NCBI GenBank assembly: GCA_002394685.1
Contig: DGUP01000078.1
Location: 1 to 44,196, forward strand
Source: Treponema sp. UBA4307
GTDB taxonomy: Bacteria; Spirochaetota; Spirochaetia; Treponematales; Treponemataceae
Length of the DNA stretch: 44,196 bases
Direction: 5' to 3'
Part shown: in pieces, positions 8,359-19,100 of the stretch
Numbering within the stretch: the first letter of the stretch is position 1
Layout of the letters: every line of letters begins with the position of its first letter
The notes under the pieces: generated by a model
The model's input: the letters and a program-made list of their open reading frames with translations, nothing else
Database searches by the model: none
What the model was told of the DNA's origin: nothing
Position numbers and translations under genes: made by a program

Positions 8359-9630
8359 TTAAAGAAATTTAACCCTTACACTTTGAATTCGGCGGGCACT
8401 CTGATCTTCTACAATGAAAAGAGTGCCTGTTTTTTTATAAACCGCTCCTACAACAGGCAGTTCATCAAACTGTTCAAGAAGCCATCCCCCCAGCGTATCG
8501 AAATTTTCGCTGTACAAATCCAGATGAAGCAGACTGTTAAAATCATCAAGTTTCATATCACCTGGAACAATAAATTCATTGGTATTTACAACCTGAATTC
8601 GATTTTCTGGTGGCAGTTCCACATTACCATTTTCATCAGTAACCCTGCCTAAAACAGCCCTCAGCAGGTCATCCATTGTAACGATTCCTTCATTACCACC
8701 ATATTCGTTAAGCACCAGGGCAAAATTGCACTTTTCTTTTTTAAAGAACGAAAGTAATTCTACTGCTGTAAAAGTTTCCGGAACATATTCCACAGGCCGC
8801 ATACAGATACGAACAAAATCTTTACTTTCAGCAATTGGTTTTGATGCAAATAAAACTGATTTATAGTGAAGAACACCAATTACATTTTCCGGACTATCCT
8901 GATAAACCGGCAGACGGGAATATCCTGTATCCGCAAAGCATTTTATAACCTGGTCAACAGAATCTTCTACGTTTACAAATTTTACCAGTGAACGGTGACG
9001 CATTATTTCATGAACGCTCAGATCCGAAAACTGAATAAGCCGTTCAAGCATTTTGCGCTCGTTAATCTCCAGAGTTCCTTCCTTTTGTCCCACTTCAATA
9101 AGTGTTTTCAGTTCATCTTCAGTTAAAAGACTTTTCTTTGTTTTAAAAAATTTCTTCTCAATAAAATTAAGGAATTTTGTAAGCTGCTGAAAAATCCAGA
9201 CAATCGGGAAAAAAACTGTTTGAATTATGATAATAATATTTGCCGAGCGGATTGCAGTTTTTTCTGAACGAATTGCGGCATAAGTTTTAGGAATTGTTTC
9301 TGAAAAAATGATTACCAGAATACTTACAAGGGCAGTGCCATAGGAAACATATTCGCTGCCAAGAATTTTAAGGGAAAGATTTGTAGCTAATGCAGAAATC
9401 AAAGTTGTTACCAGATTTGTACCAATCAACACCGTCGCAATCAAACTTTCCAGATTATTTCTTAAACGAAGAACTTTTTTTGCATTACGTTTATTGTCTT
9501 TTACCATCTGGCGGACAGTAATTCTTGAAAGAGAAGTGTATGCAGTTTCTGTTGAAGCAAAAAATGCCCCGCATAAAAGAAGAAGGATTTCTGCTGCAAG
9601 AGTAAGAATGATTTCAAAAATATTACTCAT
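8359..9630 (-). CDS. CNNM/CBS/CorC-domain membrane protein (hemolysin-related), copy 2
   Basis: 423 residues from the ATG at 9630. A CNNM (DUF21) transmembrane domain covers about 1-190, with AFFASTETAYTS near the N-terminus and SETIPKTYA at its core. A pair of CBS domains follows at about 200-330 and a C-terminal CorC/HlyC domain at about 345-423. Relatives act in Mg2+/Co2+ efflux or resistance; 'hemolysin' in database names is historical. I chose 9630 over 9636 because AGGAGG (9642-9637) abuts the earlier ATG but lies six bases before this one. The gene starts inside the end of its upstream paralogue, so translation is probably coupled. Confidence 0.9.
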   Translation of the reverse strand: MSNIFEIILTLAAEILLLLCGAFFASTETAYTSLSRITVRQMVKDNKRNAKKVLRLRNNLESLIATVLIGTNLVTTLISALATNLSLKILGSEYVSYGTALVSILVIIFSETIPKTYAAIRSEKTAIRSANIIIIIQTVFFPIVWIFQQLTKFLNFIEKKFFKTKKSLLTEDELKTLIEVGQKEGTLEINERKMLERLIQFSDLSVHEIMRHRSLVKFVNVEDSVDQVIKCFADTGYSRLPVYQDSPENVIGVLHYKSVLFASKPIAESKDFVRICMRPVEYVPETFTAVELLSFFKKEKCNFALVLNEYGGNEGIVTMDDLLRAVLGRVTDENGNVELPPENRIQVVNTNEFIVPGDMKLDDFNSLLHLDLYSENFDTLGGWLLEQFDELPVVGAVYKKTGTLFIVEDQSARRIQSVRVKFL

Positions 9631-10900
9631 CTTCATCCTCCTTTAATTCACGGAAAACAACTTTTGCAATTCTGTGGTCATCCATTTTTGATACAGTAAA
9701 TCTGTAACCGCTGCTGGTTATGCTGTCTCCAGGCTCCGGAATACTATCAAGTTTTTCCAGCATATAGCCGGCAAGAGTTTCAGACAGTTCCGATTCAAGT
9801 TTTATATTTAACTGTTCATTAATATCTGTAAGGCGGATTAATCCGTCTACTTCATCCGAACTGGTATTTTTTATCTGTACCTGAGATTTTTTTGCATAGT
9901 TTTTATATTCATCTGCAATTGGTCCAAAAATTTCACGGGCAATATCTTCACTGGTAAGCACACCTTCAGTTCCGGAATACTCATCAATTACAACAGCCAT
10001 ACTTTGTCTGTTTTCTCTGAGCATCTGCTGAATACTGGACATCTTTTTTGTTTCCAGAATAAAGAGCGGCGGGCGCATCACTTTTTCTACAGAAAAATCC
10101 TGAGGGTTGTTTTTATAAAAGAGAAGATCCTTGACGTAAAGAATTCCTACAATATCATCAATATCTTTTTTAAAAACCGGAAAGCGGGAAAGACGCAGCC
10201 GTTCCGAAAGTTCAATCACATCCTGATATTTGGCATCAAGAGGAATCACTTTAATATTTTTCCGCACAACCATTACGGCCTTTGCTTCAAGATCCGTAAA
10301 TTTAAAAACCCGGTGCATCATCGTTTTTTCATTTTTTTCAATGACACCCTGTTCGCTGCCCACATCTATAAAAGTTTTAATTTCTTCTTCTGTAAAGGAG
10401 ACTTCTTTTTTCTTTGTATCAACACCCATAATTTTAAGGGCGCCGCTTGTAATCCCTGTAAAAATAAAAACTGCAGGAGTAAGAATAATTTCTACTACAT
10501 ATATAAATCCGCTGAAGAAAAATGCAATTTTCTCCGGGTGATGAGTTGCAATCGTCTTAGGAGAAATCTCTCCAAAAATCAAAAGCAACATGGTGGTTAC
10601 AAATGTAGCAATTCCTACACCAGTATTACCAAAAAGTTTAATTGCAATGACAGTAATAATAGATGACAGGGTGATATTAACCAGATTATTTCCCACAAGG
10701 AGAGTATTAATCAGCCTTTCTTTGTTATTTAAAAGCTGCCACACTCTCATAGCACGCCTGTCTTTTTTATTCCGCAGGGAACGCACCCTCAATTTGTTAA
10801 TTGAAAGGAATGCACTCTCTGTTGAAGAAAAAATCATTGAAAGAATTATGAGTATGATTGAAATGATGATTAGAAAGGGTAAATCTTCCAGGTCCTGCAT
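9623..10900 (-). CDS. CNNM/CBS/CorC-domain membrane protein (hemolysin-related), copy 1
   Basis: 425 residues with the same layout as the following gene: four hydrophobic helices in the first 180 residues (including MIFSSTESAFLS and FGEISPKTIA), a CBS pair with SRFPVFKKDIDDIVGILYVKDLL, and a CorC-type C-terminal domain ending in an acidic tail. It is an inner-membrane protein probably linked to divalent-cation homeostasis. Copies 1 and 2 diverge strongly outside the signature motifs, so the duplication is old and the two may form a heteromer. The start is 13 bases after the upstream lipoprotein stop, with no strong Shine-Dalgarno visible. Confidence 0.9.
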   Translation of the reverse strand: MQDLEDLPFLIIISIILIILSMIFSSTESAFLSINKLRVRSLRNKKDRRAMRVWQLLNNKERLINTLLVGNNLVNITLSSIITVIAIKLFGNTGVGIATFVTTMLLLIFGEISPKTIATHHPEKIAFFFSGFIYVVEIILTPAVFIFTGITSGALKIMGVDTKKKEVSFTEEEIKTFIDVGSEQGVIEKNEKTMMHRVFKFTDLEAKAVMVVRKNIKVIPLDAKYQDVIELSERLRLSRFPVFKKDIDDIVGILYVKDLLFYKNNPQDFSVEKVMRPPLFILETKKMSSIQQMLRENRQSMAVVIDEYSGTEGVLTSEDIAREIFGPIADEYKNYAKKSQVQIKNTSSDEVDGLIRLTDINEQLNIKLESELSETLAGYMLEKLDSIPEPGDSITSSGYRFTVSKMDDHRIAKVVFRELKEDEDE

Positions 10901-10913
10901 AAAAGTTTCTAAA

Positions 10914-11900
10914 TTAATGTCCTTCCTGCACTGGATTTGCTTTCTTTTCTTCTTCTATTGCCTGATTAATTGCCTTAAGCTGCTCAAAAGAATTAAGTGT
11001 GTACAAAATCTGATTTGCGTTTTCACTTTCTTTATCAGCTTCATAAGCCTTATAGAGAATTTCGGTAATACGGTCGTAATCTTTGCTGCCTGTTCCCGCA
11101 AGAACAAATGCTTCCGTGTAATATGCAGTCTGAATCTGCTGGGAATTTAAATGTCCGTTCTGGCAGACTTCTTCAAAGATATCGCTTATGCCCTTAAAGT
11201 CGTTGTTATGTGCAGCAGTAATTGCATCAAGATAAGCCTTTTCCAGTTCGTATTTTCCAAGGAGACCTGTTTCATTTTCAGGATCAAGTTCAGGCACACT
11301 TTTAACTAAATCACTTAGAGGAACACGATATCTGGCATCTGTTGCTTCATAGAGGGCATCAATTGCATGAACCTTTTCCTTGCCCGACTTACTGTTAATT
11401 TCAGAAAGTAAATATTCTGCGTGAGTAATTTCTTCAGCATGATTGAATATTTCTTCCTGGAGTGCAAGAGGTGATTTTATTTTATCAGTAAGATTAAGTA
11501 CTGCCATCACATAGCCCTGTGGTGACAGCACATAAACTTCAGGTATTTGAGAAAGAGAATAATTTTCACCCAGAAGAACGTTTTCATTCACAGATTTTTT
11601 TGTATCTGCAGCGGCCTTGTCAAAATCCGAATCAAAATCAATTGTTAAGACAACATAATCCTTATCAAAGATTTTATTAAATTCTTTGTCATTAAGGACA
11701 GAAGTTGTAAAATCCCTGCTTTCCTGACTCCACTTATTACCAGTGAAAACCAGCAGCATTTTTTGATTCTTACTTTGAGCCTTTTTCTGTGCCCCGGAAA
11801 ATTCTGAATCCTTTCCGGAACAAGCAGAAAATGCCAGCAGTGCAAGTGCAATAATCGAGCAAATTAAAAGTCTGTTTTTCTTCATCGGGTGAATCAACAT
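10914..11900 (-). CDS. thioredoxin-fold lipoprotein lacking the redox cysteines
   Basis: 328 residues. Signal peptide with lipobox LAFSAC, the lipidated Cys being residue 27 from this start. An N-terminal thioredoxin-like domain is seen in KMLLVFTGNKWSQESRDF, which corresponds to the family's 'FTGxxWCxxCxxF' but with Ser and Glu in place of both cysteines, and later in the cis-Pro-like SQIPEVYVLSPQG. The C-terminal half looks helical and repeat-like. It is a periplasm-facing lipoprotein that cannot perform thiol chemistry by the usual site. The alternative start at 11885 gives a tidier signal peptide but has no ribosome binding site; the one at 11900 has a weak AGAGA. It lies 18 bases after purL. 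Confidence 0.75.
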   Translation of the reverse strand: MLIHPMKKNRLLICSIIALALLAFSACSGKDSEFSGAQKKAQSKNQKMLLVFTGNKWSQESRDFTTSVLNDKEFNKIFDKDYVVLTIDFDSDFDKAAADTKKSVNENVLLGENYSLSQIPEVYVLSPQGYVMAVLNLTDKIKSPLALQEEIFNHAEEITHAEYLLSEINSKSGKEKVHAIDALYEATDARYRVPLSDLVKSVPELDPENETGLLGKYELEKAYLDAITAAHNNDFKGISDIFEEVCQNGHLNSQQIQTAYYTEAFVLAGTGSKDYDRITEILYKAYEADKESENANQILYTLNSFEQLKAINQAIEEEKKANPVQEGH

Positions 11901-11918
11901 ATTCTCTTTTCAGCCACC

Positions 11919-14900
11919 TTATTTGAAATATGAAACACCTGCGGCGAAAATATTCTGACAAGTGTTTTCATTTGGATTGATGATATTCTTGATAATATCA
12001 AGGCTTGAACCGTTAGAGTCAGTGCCCATTGTTCTTTCAGAATGACCCATTTTACCAAGTACGCGTCCGTCAGGGCTGGTAAGACCTTCAATTGCATACA
12101 AAGAACCGTTTGGATTATCCGGCTCACTGATTGAAGGAATACCCTTTTCATCAACATACTGAGTAAATACCTGACCATTTTCAAAGAGCTGCTTTGCTTC
12201 TTCCCTGCTGATTACAATTCTTCCTTCACCATGACTAATTGGAACAAGGTGAACTCTTTCATCAAGAACAGTTGAATTAAGTGCCCAAGGAGATGCAGCA
12301 CTTACCATTCTTGTACGAACGATACGGCTTATATGACGGCCAATCTTGTTGAATGTAAGAGTTGGCATATCTTCTGCAGGGTCACGGATTTCTCCGTAAG
12401 GAACAAGGCCTGTCTTAATCAGTGCCTGGAATCCGTTACAGATACCAAGAACCAGACCATCTCTGTTTTTAAGAAGGTTCATGATTGAATCTGCAACTCT
12501 GTGTTCCCGGATAACATTTGCAATGAATTTTGCAGAACCATCAGGTTCATCTCCAGCAGAGAAGCCGCCAGGGAAAGCAATAATATTTGCAAGGTCAATT
12601 TCTTTCTTAAAGTTGTTAAGACTTTCAAGCAGATCATCTGAAGTACGGTTCTTGAAGATAAGAACTTTTGTTTCAGCACCATTCAGATTGAATGCACGGG
12701 CCATATCAACTTCACAGTTTGTTCCCGGGAATGCAGGAATGATTACCCTTGGCTTAGCATTTGTCTTTGTGTTAAAACTTGCAATTTCTGCACGAGCCTT
12801 TGCCAGAGAAGGATGCTGTTTAAGAGCCCATTCTTCCAGAGCAGGCTGTTCTTCTGCACCAGAAACAGGTGGGAATACTTTAGACAACTTTTCTTCCCAG
12901 ACCTGCTCGATTTCAGAAAGAGTAATTTCTACATCTTCAATTGTAATCTTTGCATCAGAAATTGTTGAACCAATGCGGGCAACTGTACCTGGAGCAAATG
13001 AGCTGTCTGCTTCAAGATCAGCATCTGTTTCTACAAGAATTGAACCGTAAAGAGGTGTAAACAAATCTTCAACACCAGCAGCTTTCTCAATTCCAACAGC
13101 AGTTGCACTTACAGGGATCTCTTCCAGCTGGGCACCAATTCTGTTACCAAGGGCCATCTTACTAACAGCTTCTGCAATACCGCCGGCAGAAACCGGATAC
13201 ATTGCAAGAATCTTTCCTTCATCATTCAGCTTGTAAACAGCCTTTGCATTTTTCTTGAATGCTTCAAAATCTGGAGCAAGCTTGCTTGTGTAAGGAACCT
13301 GAACCAGATAAATTCCAGAGCCGGCTTTCTTGAAAGAACCGCTCACTACATGCTTAACGTCATCTGAATCAACTGCAAAAGAAACCAGAGTATGTGGAAC
13401 ATTCAAATCTTCGAAAGTACCAGACATTGAATCCTTTCCACCAATTGAACCGGTTCCCATATTAATCTGAGCATCAATAGAACCTAAAAGAGCCGCTGCA
13501 GGATAGCCCCATGTTTTTTCATCAACAGCACGTCCAAAGAATTCCTGGAATGAAAGACGGCAGGCTTCAGGCTTACCACCAAGACAGGCAATCTTTGCAA
13601 GTGAAGAAAGAACAGCTGTCTGTGAACCATGCCATGGTGACCACTGAGAAACCCGTGGATCAAATCCATATGCCATCAGGCTGACTGTTGAAGTTTCTCT
13701 TGGAGTAAGTACAGGAATCTTTGCTGCCATACCTGCTTCCGGAGTTCCCTGATACTTTCCACCATATGGGAAAAGCACTGATGAAGAACCGATGGAACCA
13801 TCAAAACGTTCTCCCAAACCTCTCTGTGAACAGCAGGCCAAATCATTCATATTTGCAAGCCATGCAGACTTAATATCCGGAGCATTTTCATCTTCCTTCA
13901 GAATTTTTTCAACTGCTTCAAGAGGATGAACAAGTGGAGAATCTGCTGGAGCGGCAGGTGACTCAATTACGGCACTTGCATGATGTTCAGCACCGGCTGC
14001 ATCAAGGAAGCTGCGGTCAAGTTCAACAATTGTCTTACCGCGCCACTTCATAACCAGTTTATTTGTATTTGTAACAGTTGCTACTACAACTGCATTAAGG
14101 TTCTTGTCATTACAAGCCTTGATGAAAGCATCCTTGTCCTTTGCACGAACAACTACTGCCATACGTTCCTGGCTTTCTGAAATTGCCAGTTCTGTTCCAT
14201 CCAGACCTTCATACTTTTTAGGAACTGCATCCAGATTAATGTCCAGGCCCGGTGCAAGTTCACCAACTGCAACTGAAACACCACCAGCACCAAAGTCATT
14301 TGAGCGGCGGATCATTCTGCACACATCTTTTTCACGGAAGAGCAGCTGAATCTTTCTTTCTTCAACTGCATTTCCCTTCTGAACTTCTGCAGCGGCTGTT
14401 GTAACAGATTTAACGTCATGAACTTTAGAAGAACCTGTTGCTCCACCAATACCGTCGCGACCTGTTCCACCACCAAGGAGGATTACAATGTCACCTGCTT
14501 CCGGTTCTTCACGCATTACCTGATCACAAGGAGCGGCTGCAATAACTGCACCAAGTTCCATACGCTTAGCAACATAACCCGGATGATATACTTCATGAAC
14601 CTGACCTGTTGTAAGACCAATCTGGTTTCCGTATGAAGAGAAGCCCTGTGCTGCTTCACGGGTAAGCTTCATCTGTGGCAGTTTACCCTTCAAAGTTTCA
14701 TTTAAAGGACGGGTTGGATCTGCAGCACCTGTAATACGCATTGCCTGATATACCCAGGAACGGCCTGAAAGAGGATCGCGGATTGCACCACCAATACAGG
14801 TTGCGGCACCACCAAACGGTTCAATTTCTGTAGGATGATTGTGAGTTTCATTCTTAAACTGAAGGAGCCAGCGTTCTGTAGCATCCTTTGAATCAGGAGC

Positions 14901-15878
14901 AATAGGATTGCCTTTTTCATCAGTTGTGTAATGAACATCAATATAAATTGAACATGCATTGATTTCTGCACTTACTTCAAGATCATCAAGTTTTCCGTGA
15001 GCACGAAGGAACTTTGCACCAATACAAGCCATATCCATCAAAGTAACAGGCTTATCTGTACGTTCCTTATATAAATCAGCTCTAAGGATGTTGTAATTTT
15101 CAAGGGAACGGATAAAGAGGTCTTCGTAAGGACCCTCTTCAACTTTTATTTCATCAAGATTTGTAAGGAAGGTTGTATGACGGCAGTGATCAGACCAGTA
15201 TGTATCAAGTACACGGATTTCTGTAATTGTAGGATCACGATTAATAGACTTGAAATAATCCTGAAGGAACTTTACATCAGCAAAATCCATTGCCAGACCA
15301 AGCTGATTTCTATATGACTCAAGCTGTTTTTCATCAAGGTCATTAAAACCTACCACTGTAGGAATATCATCTGGAGTAAGAGTCTCCAGCTTTAAAGTTT
15401 CCGGTTTTTTGTCATCAGTCAGACGAGAATCAACAGGATTTATTAAATAATGCTGAATTTTTTCCACATCAGCGGCACTTACTTCTCCTTCAAGAAGCAC
15501 AACTTTTGCACAGCGAACTCTTGGAGGCTCAGTACCAACCACGGTCTGCTCCTTCATTCCTTCCCTTAGCAGAGAAAGACACTGTTCAGCACTGTCTGCA
15601 CGCTGGTCGTACTGCCCAGGAAGATATTCCCAGATGATTTCTGTACTTCCGGCAGGAACAGTCAATGTTTCCAGGTAAACATGATCGCTCTGTGGTTCAG
15701 AGAAAATGCGGGTTGCAGCTGCTTTGGCCACACCTTCTGCTACATTTTCTACATCATATCTGTTCAGATAACGAACAGATTTCACGCCATTGATTCCTAA
15801 GAATCCCGTAATTTCAGAATAAATTCTGTTTGCTTCGTTTTCAAAGCCTTTTTTTCTTTCTACGTAAAGTCTGACCAT
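11919..15878 (-). CDS. purL: phosphoribosylformylglycinamidine synthase, long single-chain form
   Basis: 1319 residues, close to the roughly 1300 of proteobacterial PurL. It converts FGAR, glutamine and ATP to FGAM in step four of purine synthesis. The order is an N-terminal PurS-like domain, a linker, two AIRS-type synthase halves (for example FKNETHNHPTEIEPFGG and the SGTFEDLNVPHTLVSFA region) and a C-terminal glutamine amidotransferase with nucleophile Cys1147 in LGICNGFQ. I start at 15878 (MVRLYVERK), not at an upstream in-frame ATG, because the latter lies ahead of the -10 box. No purine neighbours are present. Lipoprotein and CNNM genes follow on the same strand. Confidence 0.96.
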   Translation of the reverse strand: MVRLYVERKKGFENEANRIYSEITGFLGINGVKSVRYLNRYDVENVAEGVAKAAATRIFSEPQSDHVYLETLTVPAGSTEIIWEYLPGQYDQRADSAEQCLSLLREGMKEQTVVGTEPPRVRCAKVVLLEGEVSAADVEKIQHYLINPVDSRLTDDKKPETLKLETLTPDDIPTVVGFNDLDEKQLESYRNQLGLAMDFADVKFLQDYFKSINRDPTITEIRVLDTYWSDHCRHTTFLTNLDEIKVEEGPYEDLFIRSLENYNILRADLYKERTDKPVTLMDMACIGAKFLRAHGKLDDLEVSAEINACSIYIDVHYTTDEKGNPIAPDSKDATERWLLQFKNETHNHPTEIEPFGGAATCIGGAIRDPLSGRSWVYQAMRITGAADPTRPLNETLKGKLPQMKLTREAAQGFSSYGNQIGLTTGQVHEVYHPGYVAKRMELGAVIAAAPCDQVMREEPEAGDIVILLGGGTGRDGIGGATGSSKVHDVKSVTTAAAEVQKGNAVEERKIQLLFREKDVCRMIRRSNDFGAGGVSVAVGELAPGLDINLDAVPKKYEGLDGTELAISESQERMAVVVRAKDKDAFIKACNDKNLNAVVVATVTNTNKLVMKWRGKTIVELDRSFLDAAGAEHHASAVIESPAAPADSPLVHPLEAVEKILKEDENAPDIKSAWLANMNDLACCSQRGLGERFDGSIGSSSVLFPYGGKYQGTPEAGMAAKIPVLTPRETSTVSLMAYGFDPRVSQWSPWHGSQTAVLSSLAKIACLGGKPEACRLSFQEFFGRAVDEKTWGYPAAALLGSIDAQINMGTGSIGGKDSMSGTFEDLNVPHTLVSFAVDSDDVKHVVSGSFKKAGSGIYLVQVPYTSKLAPDFEAFKKNAKAVYKLNDEGKILAMYPVSAGGIAEAVSKMALGNRIGAQLEEIPVSATAVGIEKAAGVEDLFTPLYGSILVETDADLEADSSFAPGTVARIGSTISDAKITIEDVEITLSEIEQVWEEKLSKVFPPVSGAEEQPALEEWALKQHPSLAKARAEIASFNTKTNAKPRVIIPAFPGTNCEVDMARAFNLNGAETKVLIFKNRTSDDLLESLNNFKKEIDLANIIAFPGGFSAGDEPDGSAKFIANVIREHRVADSIMNLLKNRDGLVLGICNGFQALIKTGLVPYGEIRDPAEDMPTLTFNKIGRHISRIVRTRMVSAASPWALNSTVLDERVHLVPISHGEGRIVISREEAKQLFENGQVFTQYVDEKGIPSISEPDNPNGSLYAIEGLTSPDGRVLGKMGHSERTMGTDSNGSSLDIIKNIINPNENTCQNIFAAGVSYFK

Positions 15879-15887
15879 AGTGCTATC

Positions 15888-15916
15888 ATTATATAGATAA
15901 CAAATTGAATGTTCAA
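15888..15916 (-). promoter_or_regulatory. strong sigma70-like promoter of purL, predicted leaderless
   Basis: On the minus strand TTGAAC (15916-15911), a 17-nt spacer and a perfect TATAAT (15893-15888) are followed by nine bases and the purL ATG at 15878. Transcription should start three bases or fewer before the ATG. No ribosome binding site or PurR-like operator is evident. Confidence 0.7.
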
Positions 15917-16071
15917 CGCAGTAACCCAGCAACAATGGCTCTTAATATAGAAGAAAATTGTAATATTTAATAACTCTGAATTCCGGCTACCGGGATTTTT
16001 CTTTCGATATACTTTTGTTATGTCAAGAAGTTATGTAAAAAAAATTCGTTGCAACTTTTAGATTGATTTTT

Positions 16072-16100
16072 TTGTCTAATCGTATGAAGATATTTATTAT
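16072..16100 (+). promoter_or_regulatory. promoter of the fibronectin-III lipoprotein operon
   Basis: TTGTCT (16072-16077), 17 nt, TATTAT (16095-16100). This predicts a start near 16107 and a leader of about 36 nt before the ATG at 16143. The remaining intergenic DNA (15917-16071) shows nothing else I can support. Confidence 0.5.
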
Positions 16101-16142
16101 CGGAAAGAGTTTAAATTTAAAAATGCACATAAACGGGTCCAT

Positions 16143-19100
16143 ATGAAAAAAATCCACACTTTTCTTGGCCTTACTGTTCTTTCAGCAATTTTAGCCATCT
16201 CATGCACCTATGATTTAGTTTCAGCACCAACTTCTTCTGGTGGAGACTCAAATCCTGCAGCATACCCCGACTCTATTCAGCCCCCTTCTGTTCTTACAGC
16301 ATCTCAGGGGGGATATAGAAGTGTAGAATTAAACTGGGACTGTATAAAAAATGCAGTGAGTTATATTGTTTATTCCGCAGAAACTCCTTTTGATACTTTC
16401 CAGCAAATTTATAAAACTACCGGTACACAGACCAGCTGCACTATTGAAGAAGAATGTGGCAGCAGCAAATATTATTGTGTTTCTGCAGTAAACTATTACG
16501 GAACTGTTTCTTCAAAAAGCAAAGTAGTTTACGGAACCAGCCTGGCCACTCCTGTCATTACAGATATTATTCAATCCTCAGAAGGAACAAGCCTTACCCT
16601 TAACTGGTGGATGGACAACTGTGATTCTGACACATATCAGGATTCGGTAAAATTTATTATTTCTGTTTACGATTCCTCTACAGCAAGTCAAAGTATTTTA
16701 AATATGGAAGTTGATGATGGAAGCAGTCGTTCTGCAGAAATCACAGGCCTTTCTCCAAATACAGATTATTATTTCCAGGTCCAGGCGGAATGCAGTCTTA
16801 ATCCGGAAAAGAAAACTTCCAGCGACCTTACATCTAAATCAACTGCTCACAGAATAATTCCTGATGCGGCAGAAAACTTTACCGTCAGCCAGGGCACTTC
16901 TACCACAGAGGTTTTACTTTCCTGGAACCTGCCTTCTCTTGTTGAATATTATGACGCTTCCACAAATTCATACGTATACAATCCTGTTTATTTTACAGTT
17001 AACAGAAAACTTTATGGAAATGATGATTCAACTTACGAATGTCTTGCCAGAATCGGTTCCGGTACAGCATCGGGCCTTACCCAGACTTTTGCGGAATACA
17101 TTCCTGGAGCACAGTTAACTTTCACTGATTCAACTGCAGTCCGCGGCAAACAATATGTTTATATGATTCAATCATATACTGACAACACAAATAAAATTTA
17201 CACTTCGGATTCATCAAAAACTCAGGGTATTTCCGGATGGACTATTTCAGATGCAAGTGTAAGCATTAATTCATCAATCACCTATGACGAAAACGATCAT
17301 AACATTATTTCTAAGATTGATGGAGAATTTACTTTCGCTTTCCAGCCATACAACATTCAGTACACTTATCTTATAACCCGCACAAAAACTTCTCTTGATT
17401 TAAGTACAACTTTTGAAGAAACAATCATCCAGTGTTCAAATTCACTTTCTTCAATCAAATCATTTAAAGACACTTTTACTGACCCGAAAGAAGAAGCGGG
17501 CTACTACAAATATAAAATCTATATTCTTCCATACCAGACTGCATCAGTTACACAAATTCCTGCAGAAGAAAATGTGATTGAAATTCTGGAACCGGTTCAG
17601 CAGATAACAGTTACTGAAGACGCCCGCCTTATTCCTTCAATTACAAATTTCAAAGTTTCAGATGGATATAAGGATAAATTCCTTCTCTCATGGGATTCAA
17701 TTGAAAATGCCGCTTACACCATCACTTATACTCCTGTAGTTGACGGTCACCCCCAGACAGAAGTTTCAGTTAATCTGCAGAAAGAAAATTCTTCTGAGGA
17801 TGGATTTTACACAGTTGAAGGTTCCACCGTTTACTACGAATGCCCTGCAGCTTCCGGAGACTCAAGGGTCTTTACATTAACTGCAGATACCGGGCTGAAA
17901 AATTCTGCATCCCTTGATCAGATTTACCACACGCTGGGAACTGCCCTTTTAACGGAAGCCGCCCCTGATTACGATAAAATTACAGTCAGCTGGCCTGCAG
18001 TTCAAATGGCAGATACAAATTACACGGTTACCGCCCATTACCAGGATTCTTCAAAAGAACTGGCAGTTGAAGATGTTCTGCTTTTAACTGAATATGATGA
18101 AAATCAGGAAAACTTCACTTGTGTTTTGAATAAGCCGGAAGGTTATAATAATCCTGCAGTTTCCGGAAAACCTGTTACGCTCACAGTTACTGCTACAAAT
18201 ACAAAAACAGGTGACACTACAAGTTCATCACTTTCGGTTCACACATTAGGCCCGGCTCTTATAAATGCTTCTGCCGCAACAATTCCAAATTCTTCAAACT
18301 CGCTCACCCTCCGCTGGGCTCAGGTTGATGGAGCAGAAAAATATCTTATTTACAGAACAATGTATTCTGACAGTTCGGCAAATTCCATTGCAGCAGCAGA
18401 CACTTATATTGTTGATGCCCAGACTCTTGAAGTAAGCGAATACAACGGCCAGTCTACAGCAGGACGAGTAAACGTAAAATCTGGAAGCGGATTTTTTATT
18501 TTTACAGATAAACAGACAGATGCAGCTGAAACCTATGGTTACCAGACTCATCAGGAAAAAATTCAGTGGGGGCTTCCATTCGGATATGTTGTTCTTCCTG
18601 TAAAAGCCGGAGGAAGTCAGGACGATTTTTCTTTTGAAGAAAATTCCCTGAAGATGAGCTCATCATCAAAAGTAAACTATGGAACTCTATCAGATGTTAA
18701 AACTGCCGCTTACGGTTACGGATTAAATCTTATGGCCAGTAAGTCAGAAAGTGCTTCTAAAGTTTCAGTTCAATGGGATAAGCCTTACTTTACAAATCTT
18801 ACACCGACCCTTTACCGCAGACAAATGTATGATTCCTCTGCAAAATGGACAAAGGTTGCAACTCTTGGACAGGGAGTAAACTCATATCAGGTAACAATCT
18901 CAAAAGAAGACATTTCAAAAGCATTCGAATACGCCGTTCAATATGAAGCTTCTTCTTCCTGCGAATTTGTTGAATCCTTTACACAGACACTTGCCAATAC
19001 ACTTGAAGATTCTCTGGAAAGTCCACGCTACATTTACCCTGACGGAGTAAAAGCTGAACCTTTGAACAAGGGATATGTTCTTGCCCTTGCTGATTTTGAT

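Noticed and set aside
10004..11150. Two long open frames (220 and 186 aa) opposite the CNNM genes
   Set aside because: They mirror the strongly supported CNNM/CBS genes on the other strand, have implausible composition and no homology I recognise.
15879..15935. In-frame upstream extension of purL
   Set aside because: The extra 19 residues would span the strong promoter; purL alignments begin at the MVRLYVERK start.
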